Assembly: GCA_017435485.1 (NCBI GenBank)
Contig: JAFSEY010000010.1
Span: 1-64,000, forward strand
Source of the DNA: Bacilli bacterium
GTDB taxonomy: Bacteria; Bacillota_I; Bacilli_A; RF39; UBA660
Reading direction: 5' to 3'
Length of the DNA: 64,000 bases
The notes under the pieces were generated by a model that saw only the letters and a program-made list of their open reading frames with translations, did no database searches and was not told the origin of the DNA. Both the position numbers and the translations under genes were made by a program. Numbering within the stretch: the stretch's first letter is position 1; each line of letters starts with the position of its first letter. Shown piece by piece: positions 33,517-41,630 of this stretch.

Positions 33517-33912
33517 TTATTGTGCTTTACAATCAGGACTTGCTGCACTTTCCGGAAATGTAATTGTATAACGACCATTAGTTTCTTTTTTCACATTAAA
33601 ATAACAAGCTGTTCCCATATCTTTATCGTTATAAGGGTTTTTTAAGCATCCATTATATCCTACATTTTCATCTGGCGTTACATACCCATATTCACACAAT
33701 TTATAAACTTGATATCTACCACTAGTAAGCCCTTCTTTCTCAGCATATAAAATGGCATTTTCTTTTATTAATTTTACTTTTGTATCATACATTTTTTTCT
33801 TTATTCTATTTGATGTAGCTAATATTGCTGGTGTAGCTATCGTTGCTAACAAAGCCAATATTGCCACAACCCCTAATACTTCTACTAATGTAAATCCTTT
33901 TTTATTTTTCAT
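33517..33912 (-). CDS. Prepilin-like protein
   Basis: About 131 residues with a type IV pilin N-terminus: KKGFTLVEVLGVVAILALLATIATPAIL, cleaved after Gly, Glu at +5 after cleavage. The soluble part has four Cys (KLCEYGY, YNGCLKN, GTACYFN, ASPDCKAQ), probably two disulphides. It resembles the prepilins of low-GC Gram-positives. ATG 33912 has AGGTG at good spacing. No assembly genes are nearby. This is the second unlinked prepilin-like gene of the window. Confidence 0.8.
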   Translation of the reverse strand: MKNKKGFTLVEVLGVVAILALLATIATPAILATSNRIKKKMYDTKVKLIKENAILYAEKEGLTSGRYQVYKLCEYGYVTPDENVGYNGCLKNPYNDKDMGTACYFNVKKETNGRYTITFPESAASPDCKAQ

Positions 33913-33962
33913 CTTCATCACCTATCATCTTTATTATAAGTTTTTTAGCTAAAATAAACAAG

Positions 33963-33985
33963 AAAAAAAGTTAACTTTCGTTAAC
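33963..33985 (-). terminator. Terminator of engB
   Basis: GTTAAC-type stem (TTAAC / GTTAA around the loop GAAA) overlapping the stop, then seven T on the minus strand. Confidence 0.75.
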
Positions 33986-34564
33986 TAAATGTCTTTTTAT
34001 TTCTTCATAGACATCTTCTTTACCTTTTTTAGTTATTGTAGAAAAAGTAATTACCTTGTCTTCATCTGTTAATTTTAAAGTATCTTTAATTAATTTATCT
34101 TGTTTAGCACGAGCATTTTTACTTACTTTATCTGCTTTAGTAGCAATGATTGTAATATTTAAATTATAATATTTTAGAAAATCAAACATCAAGCAATCAT
34201 CTTCTGTAGGTTTATGACGATAGTCAATCAGCATAAATACTTGTTTTAGATTTTCTCTAGTTTTTAAATATTCTTCAATCATAAGGCCAAACTTTTGTCT
34301 TTTGTCTTTACCGGCTGCTGCATAACCATATCCCGGAACATCAACTAAATAAAATTCTTTATTAACTAAATAGAAATTTAAGGTTTGGGTTTTTCCAGGT
34401 TTAGCACTCGTCCTAGCAAAGTTTTTTCTTTCAATTAAAGTATTAATAAAACTACTTTTCCCAACGTTACTTCTCCCTACTAGCAAAAACTCCGGCAAAT
34501 TATCGGTTGGATATTGACTTACTCTAACTGCTATATTTGGTAAATCTACTGAATTTATTTGCAT
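33971..34564 (-). CDS. engB: Ribosome biogenesis GTPase EngB (YsxC/YihA)
   Basis: A 197-residue TRAFAC GTPase: GRSNVGKSSFINTLIER (P loop), ARTSAKPGKTQTLNFYLVN (switch I Thr), DVPGYGYA (switch II), TKADK (G4). It acts in late assembly of the 50S subunit. The common partners clpX and lon are absent. The prepilin-like gene follows 50 bases after its stop. Confidence 0.96.
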   Translation of the reverse strand: MQINSVDLPNIAVRVSQYPTDNLPEFLLVGRSNVGKSSFINTLIERKNFARTSAKPGKTQTLNFYLVNKEFYLVDVPGYGYAAAGKDKRQKFGLMIEEYLKTRENLKQVFMLIDYRHKPTEDDCLMFDFLKYYNLNITIIATKADKVSKNARAKQDKLIKDTLKLTDEDKVITFSTITKKGKEDVYEEIKRHLVNES

Positions 34565-34612
34565 TTAAATCACCTATATATAATTATAGCTTATTTGGGT
34601 ATTTTTTGCAAA

Positions 34613-35362
34613 TCAGCCTAGTACTATGTCTAAAGTCATCATTATAACGAATCCTACCATTACTCCAATTGTTTTTAAACTAGTTTTATAATTATCATCA
34701 TCTGGAATAAGTTCCTCTACTACTACATAAATCATAGCTCCAGCGGCAAACGAAAGTAGATATGGTAAAATTGGAACTAAATAAGCTGCTAGTAAAATTG
34801 TTATAATAGCAAAAATAGGTTCTACTATTCCTGATGCCATACCATAATAAAATGATTTTAATTTACTAAACCCACTTGCTTTTAATGGTAAAGATATAAT
34901 AGCACCTTCTGGGAAGTTTTGTACCGCTATTCCAATAGCTAATACTAAAGCACTTGCTAAATATAAAGAATTCCCATTAGTTAAATATGCTACAAATCCC
35001 GCTCCTACGGCCATACCTTCAGGAATATTATGCATGGTAACAGCTAGATATAACATGTTAGTTTTTTTGTTTTTAACATGACATTTGTTAATATATTTAT
35101 CTAATACGAGCAAAAATAACATTCCTAAAATAAACCCAATTACAGCTGGTAAGAAACTTAATTTCCCCAAATGACTAGATTTTTCAATTGAAGGAATAAT
35201 AAGTGACCAAATAGAAGCAGCTATCATAACGCCAGCAGCAAATCCTAAAAGAAATTTCTGTAATTTTTTATTAATATTGTTTTTTAAAAAGAAAACCAAG
35301 GCTGCACCTAATGTTGTTCCTACAAAAGGTAGCATTATACCAATAATAGTTAAGTAATCCAT
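34613..35362 (-). CDS. ZIP family metal transporter
   Basis: A 249-residue eight-helix membrane protein that would import Zn, Fe or Mn. The metal-path motifs are in helix 4 (TMHNIPEGMAVGAGF) and helix 5 (QNFPEGAIISLPL); the EELIPDD loop and the terminal MMTLDIVLG are typical of the bacterial ZupT/GufA branch. It ends with TGA exactly where the family ends. No metal-dependent regulator is adjacent. Confidence 0.93.
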   Translation of the reverse strand: MDYLTIIGIMLPFVGTTLGAALVFFLKNNINKKLQKFLLGFAAGVMIAASIWSLIIPSIEKSSHLGKLSFLPAVIGFILGMLFLLVLDKYINKCHVKNKKTNMLYLAVTMHNIPEGMAVGAGFVAYLTNGNSLYLASALVLAIGIAVQNFPEGAIISLPLKASGFSKLKSFYYGMASGIVEPIFAIITILLAAYLVPILPYLLSFAAGAMIYVVVEELIPDDDNYKTSLKTIGVMVGFVIMMTLDIVLG

Positions 35363-35440
35363 AAAAAACCTCCTACTTTTATAGTATGAGTTTTTTTTAT
35401 TTTGGTTAAATGAGTAAAAGGGTTTAATATTTTATCTTGC

Positions 35441-35469
35441 TTGTCAAAATAAATAATATATGTTATTAT
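35441..35469 (+). promoter_or_regulatory. Promoter of the antisense RNA
   Basis: TTGTCA and TATTAT with a 17-base spacer on the plus strand; start of transcription near 35476. Confidence 0.75.
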
Positions 35470-35475
35470 TAGTAT

Positions 35476-35592
35476 GTAAGAAAGAAATCTTGCATAAAAT
35501 AAAAAAGGGAAATACTTAACTTTTTCCGTGTTGAGTACTTACCCAATTAAATGTGTAAAGTACTTAATCGTAAGATTGAGTACTATTTTTTT
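35476..35592 (+). ncRNA. Antisense RNA of a probable type I toxin-antitoxin locus
   Basis: A plus-strand unit of about 117 bases between its promoter and a strong terminator (stem AGTACTTAATC / GATTGAGTACT at 35559-35584, then seven T). It is convergent with the toxin gene and is complementary to the last bases of the toxin frame and the toxin mRNA 3' region down to about 35500. A short stem (GGAAA / TTTCC) lies near its 5' third. No reading frame with a ribosome site is visible. The layout is that of RatA, SR4 and SR5 in Bacillus. Confidence 0.65.
35501..35527 (-). terminator. Probable terminator of the toxin mRNA
   Basis: On the minus strand, stem GGAAA / TTTCC with a ten-base loop followed by CTTTTTT. 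The stem is short, so efficiency is uncertain. Confidence 0.45.
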
Positions 35593-35672
35593 ATAGATAG
35601 TATCATTAAAGAGACTATTAATAAAATGATAATTAGTATTAGAAATGAGATTAACAGATCTTTTTTCTTCAT
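35583..35672 (-). CDS. Small hydrophobic peptide, probable type I toxin
   Basis: A 29-residue peptide: basic start MKKKD, one membrane helix of about 21 residues made of Leu, Ile, Phe, Val, Ser and Met, and a basic end SIKK. AAGGAGG stands nine bases before the ATG and a near-consensus promoter (TTGAGA-17-TATAAT) 60 bases upstream. In the mRNA, CTTC/GAAG can fold over part of the ribosome site, and a 14-base 5' segment (35700-35713) pairs over its full length, one G-U, with a 3' segment (35530-35543). Such long-range folding is known from type I toxin messages. I do not recognise the peptide family itself. Confidence 0.7.
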   Translation of the reverse strand: MKKKDLLISFLILIIILLIVSLMILSIKK

Positions 35673-35735
35673 AATTTCAAGCCTCCTTCCTAAGAAGTTG
35701 GCAAGTACTCAACAGTTAAATATTTCCTATATACA

Positions 35736-35764
35736 ATTATACAATAAGTAAACTTCATTCTCAA
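35736..35764 (-). promoter_or_regulatory. Promoter of the small toxin gene
   Basis: TTGAGA and TATAAT with a 17-base spacer on the minus strand. Confidence 0.8.
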
Positions 35765-35783
35765 GAAACAAAACAAATTTTAT

Positions 35784-35816
35784 AAAAAACTTCATAGCAA
35801 AATTGCATATGAAGTT
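35784..35816 (-). terminator. Terminator of the ABC exporter operon
   Basis: Stem AACTTCAT / ATGAAGTT with inner pairing, then six T on the minus strand, just after the permease stop. Confidence 0.8.
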
Positions 35817-35819
35817 TTT

Positions 35820-38732
35820 TTATTCAACACTTTTTAATGATTCAACCATTTTTATTTTCTTCAAGGCAAAATAAGTTGTAATATTAACTATTAAAGTAAA
35901 TACAATTGTTAAAACTATTCCATATAAATAACTAGTTAATTTAATCGTTGGATTAAACATAATCATGTCTAATTCACAGGTTTTAATAATAAAGGTTGTC
36001 AGTATCCTTCCTACTCCCATACCAAAAATTAAACTTATGATTGTTAAAATAGTTGTTTCTCTACCAATGTAATTAAATACTTCTTTATCATAAAATCCTA
36101 AAACTTTAATAGTGGCTAACTCTCTTTGACGTTCGCTCATATTAACACTTGCTAAGTTATATAAAACAACAAATGCTAATAGATTAGCGGATACGATTAA
36201 AACAATAACAACATATTCAAAGTTTTCCATAGTATTATCAAAGGCGTGGGACATTGTCGAAGTAAATGACAAACTAGATATACCTTCTATTTTTTTTATT
36301 TTTTCGGCAAATACCTTTTCTTCTTTTTCACTCATTTTGACCGTTTTAATTAATACAGAATTATATTCATTAGAATTATAAGTTTCTTTATTCATATAAA
36401 TAAAATGATATAAATAATTTTCTGTTATAGCCGCAACTTTTTCCTCATATAATTCTTCTCCCGAGATGATTAATTTATCATCTTGTTTTATTTCTAATAA
36501 ACTAGCTAACTTTTCACTTATAATTAACCCATTGGATAAATCAAATGTTTCTTGCGTTTTACGATCTTTTAGTTTAATAAAGTTAGTTGTTTCAGCAAAA
36601 GGGACTACTAAGGTGATAGCTTGAGTAGTATCATATCCATCTAAAGTGATTGTCTCTTTGTAAACTTTTAAGGTTTCGTCTACTTCTTCTAACTCATTTA
36701 TTTTTTTGATAACTGCATCTTTATTTGCATCATCTTCTAAGGATATTTCTAAATTATAAGTAAAGATGTCATTGTATTGCGATCCGACCATTCCTGTCAC
36801 ACAATCTTTTAAACCAAATCCAGCAATGATTAATCCTGTACAACCGGATACTCCAATAATAGTCATTAACATTCTTTTTTTGTATCTAAAAACATTTCGA
36901 AAAGTTACCTTTTGGGTAAATTTTAAACGTTTCCAAATAAATCCTATTCTTTCTAAAATAATTCTTTTACCACTTTTGATACTTTTTGGACGCATTAACA
37001 TAGCCGGTTGTTCTTTCAGTGATTTACTAGCGACGATAATTGTTGCTCCTAAAGTACAAGCTATCGCACATAGAGTACCTAATAAAGCATAGTAAACATT
37101 AAAGCTAATAATTATGTCTCCTATATTATACATTAAAGAATACATCTTAAAAATGATAGTTGGTAATAATTTAAAACCAATAATTAGCCCAATAACAGAT
37201 CCCACTATAGTTGCAGTAGATGCATAAATAATATATTTAAACAAAATTTGACTATTAGAATATCCTAATGATTTTAAAGTTCCCAGTTCACTACGTTCTT
37301 CTTCAATCATTCTAGTCATCGAAGTTAAACAAACCAAGATAGCAACAACAAAGAATACCAAAGGAAATATTTGACCTAGATTAGCAATTCTTTCCGTATC
37401 TTGTTTATATTGATAATGACCAATATTAGAATCACGATCTAAAATATACCAAATTGGTTGTTCTAAAGATTCAATCTTATCTATGACATTAGCTAACTTT
37501 TCTTCTGCTTCAGCAAATTCTTTATTAGCTTTTTTGATATTAACATTTAACTCTTTTTCAGATTCTTCTAAAGTTTTTTTCGTACTTGCTAGCATCTTTT
37601 CAGCTTTAGCAAACTCAATTTGATTATTAGTATATGTTTGTTCTAAAAGTAATAAACCATTATTTAATTCTTCTTTTTGAGTTTCTAAAACAATTAAATT
37701 TTGATTGATCGCATTTAATGTTTCTTCATCAATTATATATTGCAAACTATTTTCAACATTAGTTATTTCGGTAGCGATTTGCTCCAATGTTTTATTAATA
37801 GATTCTTTTTGTGAATAATATTCATTATTAAAATTTGTTTTATTAATGTTTAATTCTTTTAAGCCATTTTCATATTCTTTTTTACCATTGGTTATTTTTG
37901 CTTTTGCTGAAGATATTTCTTTATTAAATTTAGCTTTTTCATTATTTAATTTTTTGACACCATCATTATATTCTTCTAAAGCATTACTTTTTTCTTCGTT
38001 ATATCTTTCTTCAGCAAATTCTCTAGTTATTTTTTCTAATTTTTTAACTTCTTTTTCCGCTAATAGCTCATATTCTTTACTAAACGCATCTAAATTAGCT
38101 AGCTTAATTACTGCTTCAGTATAATAATCAGTATCAAATTCACTTTCTAAAACATAGATAAAATAATTTATTTTTCCAGAAGATAAACTAGTCGTACCTC
38201 TTTCTAACGATATATATAAAGGAGTTTTAACAATACCAACAATTTCATATTTTTTAGTTTTTAAATTATCATCATTTACAACTAATTCTTCACCTATTTG
38301 ATGTAGTGTTGTAACATCGCTATAATCGATAACACATTCATTTTCATTTTCAGGAAGTCTTCCTTCAATTATGGATAACTTATTAATTTTTTTATCCTTA
38401 TTATAAGATAAAATTTTAACAGCATCTTTATTTTCATCTTCTTTGGAATTAACTAATGCATCTAAAGTTTTGATTCCTTCAACTTCATAGTCATTTTCTT
38501 GCAAGTAAGCTATTTCGTCTTCTGCGATACCCCATGTGGATATTAGATTTATATCTTGAAAATTAGTTTCTTCATAATAATTATTTAAAGTATCTTGCAT
38601 ATCTGGACTAGTAGCTTTTATACCAGCAAAGAAACCTACTCCTAGTAAAACTATTGCTAATATTGAAATAAATCTTTTATAACTTTTTTTGATGGAAACG
38701 AAACTCATCTTTAATAAAGTTTTCATTACCAT
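35820..38732 (-). CDS. FtsX-like ABC transporter permease
   Basis: A 970-residue permease. One N-terminal helix (residues 18-38) is followed by a large extracellular part with a MacB-like periplasmic domain (to about 225) and a long coiled coil (about 235-425). FtsX-type four-helix blocks follow at 445-600 and 850-965 (LGTLKSLGYSNSQILFKYIIY; LATIKVLGFYDKEVFNYIGRE), with a second extracellular domain between. Such permeases export or extract lipids or peptides, or act as mechanical relays. The start overlaps the end of the ATPase gene by seven bases. Confidence 0.9.
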   Translation of the reverse strand: MVMKTLLKMSFVSIKKSYKRFISILAIVLLGVGFFAGIKATSPDMQDTLNNYYEETNFQDINLISTWGIAEDEIAYLQENDYEVEGIKTLDALVNSKEDENKDAVKILSYNKDKKINKLSIIEGRLPENENECVIDYSDVTTLHQIGEELVVNDDNLKTKKYEIVGIVKTPLYISLERGTTSLSSGKINYFIYVLESEFDTDYYTEAVIKLANLDAFSKEYELLAEKEVKKLEKITREFAEERYNEEKSNALEEYNDGVKKLNNEKAKFNKEISSAKAKITNGKKEYENGLKELNINKTNFNNEYYSQKESINKTLEQIATEITNVENSLQYIIDEETLNAINQNLIVLETQKEELNNGLLLLEQTYTNNQIEFAKAEKMLASTKKTLEESEKELNVNIKKANKEFAEAEEKLANVIDKIESLEQPIWYILDRDSNIGHYQYKQDTERIANLGQIFPLVFFVVAILVCLTSMTRMIEEERSELGTLKSLGYSNSQILFKYIIYASTATIVGSVIGLIIGFKLLPTIIFKMYSLMYNIGDIIISFNVYYALLGTLCAIACTLGATIIVASKSLKEQPAMLMRPKSIKSGKRIILERIGFIWKRLKFTQKVTFRNVFRYKKRMLMTIIGVSGCTGLIIAGFGLKDCVTGMVGSQYNDIFTYNLEISLEDDANKDAVIKKINELEEVDETLKVYKETITLDGYDTTQAITLVVPFAETTNFIKLKDRKTQETFDLSNGLIISEKLASLLEIKQDDKLIISGEELYEEKVAAITENYLYHFIYMNKETYNSNEYNSVLIKTVKMSEKEEKVFAEKIKKIEGISSLSFTSTMSHAFDNTMENFEYVVIVLIVSANLLAFVVLYNLASVNMSERQRELATIKVLGFYDKEVFNYIGRETTILTIISLIFGMGVGRILTTFIIKTCELDMIMFNPTIKLTSYLYGIVLTIVFTLIVNITTYFALKKIKMVESLKSVE

Positions 38733-39427
38733 TCAATCCTTTCAACATCTACTGAATTTTGATTAATCTTTTCTTCAATAACTGTTCCATTTTTAAATGA
38801 TATTACTTTATCAGCCATTGGGGCAATAGCGCTATTATGAGTGATTATAATTACCGTAATACCTTTTTTATGAGCGGTATCAGCGAGTAGTTTTAAAATT
38901 TGTTTTCCCGTATTGTAATCTAATGCACCAGTCGGTTCATCAGCAAGTAAGATCTTCGGATTTTTCGCAATGGCTCTGGCAATAGCAACCCTTTGCTGTT
39001 CTCCACCAGATAACTGGCTAGGAAAGTTATTTAATCTATCTTCTAAACCAACACTTGCTAATACCTCTTTAGCTGGCAATGGTTTTTTACTAATTTCAGT
39101 TGCTAGTTCAACATTTTCTAATGCTGTTAGGTTTTGCACCAGATTATAAAATTGAAAAACAAAACCAATATCTTCTCGACGATATTTAATTATTTTTTTC
39201 TTTTTATATTTAGTGATATCTTTATTAGCGACAATTATTTTCCCTTCTGTAGCATTATCCATACCACCTAAGATATTTAAAGCGGTTGTCTTACCCGCTC
39301 CAGATGGTCCCAAAATCACGGCAAGTTCTCCTTGTTCAATCGAAAAATTAGCATTATCTAATGCATGAACTTTTACTTCTCCTGTATTATATATTTTTGA
39401 AACATTTTTAAATTCAATATAAGCCAT
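38726..39427 (-). CDS. ABC transporter ATP-binding protein, MacB/LolD type
   Basis: A 233-residue ATPase: Walker [18 protein letters not shown]-loop FVFQFYNL, signature [19 protein letters not shown], Walker [18 protein letters not shown]-loop ITHNSAIA. The short form with [17 protein letters not shown] and the G-A-L-D motif mark the MacB/LolD/FtsE branch. It energises the permease downstream. Start 39427 (MAYIEFKNV) is preferred to the in-frame 39436. Confidence 0.95.
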   Translation of the reverse strand: MAYIEFKNVSKIYNTGEVKVHALDNANFSIEQGELAVILGPSGAGKTTALNILGGMDNATEGKIIVANKDITKYKKKKIIKYRREDIGFVFQFYNLVQNLTALENVELATEISKKPLPAKEVLASVGLEDRLNNFPSQLSGGEQQRVAIARAIAKNPKILLADEPTGALDYNTGKQILKLLADTAHKKGITVIIITHNSAIAPMADKVISFKNGTVIEEKINQNSVDVERIEW

Positions 39428-39489
39428 AATAATCACTCTTTCTTTAGTTATGTATTATAGCACTTTTTAATCTAAAACACAAAATTCAA

Positions 39490-40092
39490 TTATCTTATAG
39501 TTTCATCATCAACAATATAATAAATTTTTTGATTTATAACTTGTTTTTTATCATAAATTGCATATGAAAATAAATCTATATTATGTTTATCACAATATTT
39601 TATCACTTTACTATTTATAAAACTATTTATATAACAAATAAAATCATACCCATAATTAACTTCCGTATTAATAAGATAGTTTAAAACTCCTAATTTAAAA
39701 GGACAATTTAATTTTTCTAATCCTTTTATTACATTATTATGAAAACTCATAACATAAATATTTTTATTAGAATATTTATTTATTAACTTTAGAAACAATT
39801 GATAATCTATTTTATAATCTTTTATTTCTATTAAAATAATTTTATCAGTATCTAATTTCAAAACATCAGATAACTTTGGCATTTCATTTTTTATTTCTTT
39901 GTAATCATAATCAGAAATAAATTTATCATTATGTAACAAATCATGATGAATAACAAACCTTTTATCTTTAGTCTGTCTTACATCTAACTCAAATCCAGCA
40001 TATTTTTCATCCAAAATAGCTTTCTTAAATGCTTCTAAAGTATTTTCTTTTATCTTTTTAGTTACAACTCCACGATGGGCAATTAATTTCAA
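39490..40092 (-). CDS. Glycerophosphodiester phosphodiesterase
   Basis: A 200-residue GDPD-fold enzyme that cleaves glycerophosphodiesters to glycerol 3-phosphate and an alcohol: IAHRG at residues 4-8, ENTLEAFKKA, GFELDVRQTKDKRFVIHHDLL (metal-binding Glu, Asp and the catalytic His) and LIEIKDY. It is shorter than usual (about 240), with a reduced C-terminal half. The start is a TTG with AGGTGAG at good spacing. It follows the cadherin-like gene by 40 bases. Confidence 0.88.
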   Translation of the reverse strand: MKLIAHRGVVTKKIKENTLEAFKKAILDEKYAGFELDVRQTKDKRFVIHHDLLHNDKFISDYDYKEIKNEMPKLSDVLKLDTDKIILIEIKDYKIDYQLFLKLINKYSNKNIYVMSFHNNVIKGLEKLNCPFKLGVLNYLINTEVNYGYDFICYINSFINSKVIKYCDKHNIDLFSYAIYDKKQVINQKIYYIVDDETIR

Positions 40093-40132
40093 AAAAACTC
40101 ACCTATTTAAGTATATAGATGAGTTGAGTAAT

Positions 40133-40531
40133 TTATTTTCTCTTTTTTGAAGTAAATAACATAGCATATAAAGTTAAGATAATTAGAAAGCAACTTGCCC
40201 CAATTAAAGGAGCAACATACACAGGAGCTGTATTACCAATTTCTAATGTTGTAACATCAGATATTCCAGAAAATACTGTTTGGGATGATTCTTTTATAGC
40301 TGTTAGATAAATATATTCATAGTTATCTTCTTTGTTTATAGAGATAACTATTTTATTTTCTCCTTCTTTTAAATTATCATTACCAAATATTTCTACTTTA
40401 ACATTTTCAGTAGTTTCATAGTTAATGTCTAAACTAGTTACATCTTTTTCTACTTTAACAGTATACGTATCATTATACTTATTATAATCTGGTGATAATT
40501 TTCCATTGGTAATTTCTAATTTATCTAACAT
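40133..40531 (-). CDS. Cadherin-like beta-sandwich protein with C-terminal membrane helix
   Basis: About 132 residues. The first 85 form a cadherin-like/DUF-type beta sandwich (LEITNGKLSPDYNKYNDTYTVKV, VKVEIFGNDNLKEGENKIVISI), a domain usually repeated in secreted surface proteins. After a linker comes one membrane helix (VAPLIGASCFLIILTLYAMLF) and SKKRK. No signal peptide is visible, so the orientation is unclear: it may be a remnant of a longer surface protein. It lies 4 bases after hemW. Confidence 0.55.
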   Translation of the reverse strand: MLDKLEITNGKLSPDYNKYNDTYTVKVEKDVTSLDINYETTENVKVEIFGNDNLKEGENKIVISINKEDNYEYIYLTAIKESSQTVFSGISDVTTLEIGNTAPVYVAPLIGASCFLIILTLYAMLFTSKKRK

Positions 40532-40544
40532 ATTTATCAATCCT

Positions 40545-41630
40545 TTAAATCATTTTAATGAGTATTTCATTCATTATATATAATTTACTAGGATTAATAA
40601 AAATATACCCTTTTTTCTTTATTAAGTCTTTATTTTTTAATAGTGGTTTTATCGGATAAACACTTTCAATGTCTTCATCATATTTATTTTTGAAATTATT
40701 ATTATTAATTCCTTTTAATAATCTAAAACCTAGCATTAGCTCATTATCCATTTTCTCTTTTTTTCCTAAAAGAGTAATGTTTTTCCCATAATCATTATTT
40801 AAATATTTAGTTAAGTTTTTCGTATTTTCATATCTAGTATCTTCAATATATCCAGAGGCTCCTAAACCAAATCCATAATATTCTTCATTATGCCAATAAA
40901 CCAAATTATGTTTAGATTCATAGCCATTTAAAGCAAAGTTACTTATTTCATAATGATTATATCCTTTAGACTTTAGTTTTTTACAAATGTATTCATACAT
41001 ATTGTAATCAAGTTCATCACTAATTGGTTCTTGATTTTTTATTTTCAAAAGCGTATTATCTTCAATTATTAGACTATATGTACTTATATGAGTTGGTTTT
41101 AATTTTAAGAATAATCTTAAATCTTCTTTTAAGTCTTTTAAAGTTTCATTTCCTACTCCATAAATTAAATCAAGATTAATATTATTTATATTATATTTAT
41201 GACATAAAGCTATTTTTACTTCTGCTTCTTCATAAGTATGAAATCTATTTAAGGTTTTTAATTTATCGGGATTAAACGATTGAATTCCAATACTTATTCT
41301 ATTTACGCGATAATTTTGTAAAGTTTGTAAAAAATCGTCAGTTATATCATTTAAATTACATTCGATAGTAAATTCCTCTAAATTTTTAATATTTAAATGA
41401 TTTATTAATTTAAGTAAATATTTTAATTGAATATTATCTAAACAAGAAGGAGTTCCTCCACCTATATAAATAGTCCTTAATAATTCGTTGTGATAACGAT
41501 CTTTAATTTCGTTTGTTAGTGCAATTAGATATTTATCTACCCAATCTTTCTTATAAAACATTTTACAAAAATCACAATAAGAACAAATATTTTTACAAAA
41601 AGGTATATGGATATATGCAGAAGAAATCAT
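40545..41630 (-). CDS. hemW: Radical SAM heme chaperone HemW
   Basis: A 361-residue radical SAM protein. The N-terminus YIHIPFCKNICSYCDFCKMFY carries the C-x3-C-x2-C cluster motif, plus the extra Cys that is typical of HemW rather than HemN; YIGGGTPSCL, ECNLNDITDDFLQTLQNYRVNRISIGIQSF and the HemN_C domain follow. Enzyme annotations as coproporphyrinogen oxidase are usually wrong for this branch. The gene follows lepA, as in many Bacillota (lepA-hemW-hrcA), but hrcA, grpE and dnaK are not present here. Confidence 0.92.
   Translation of the reverse strand: MISSAYIHIPFCKNICSYCDFCKMFYKKDWVDKYLIALTNEIKDRYHNELLRTIYIGGGTPSCLDNIQLKYLLKLINHLNIKNLEEFTIECNLNDITDDFLQTLQNYRVNRISIGIQSFNPDKLKTLNRFHTYEEAEVKIALCHKYNINNINLDLIYGVGNETLKDLKEDLRLFLKLKPTHISTYSLIIEDNTLLKIKNQEPISDELDYNMYEYICKKLKSKGYNHYEISNFALNGYESKHNLVYWHNEEYYGFGLGASGYIEDTRYENTKNLTKYLNNDYGKNITLLGKKEKMDNELMLGFRLLKGINNNNFKNKYDEDIESVYPIKPLLKNKDLIKKKGYIFINPSKLYIMNEILIKMI

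Noticed and set aside
35551-35751. A 66-codon plus-strand frame over the toxin locus
   Set aside because: It has no ribosome site, runs through a strong terminator and over both arms of the toxin leader, and has no sensible composition.
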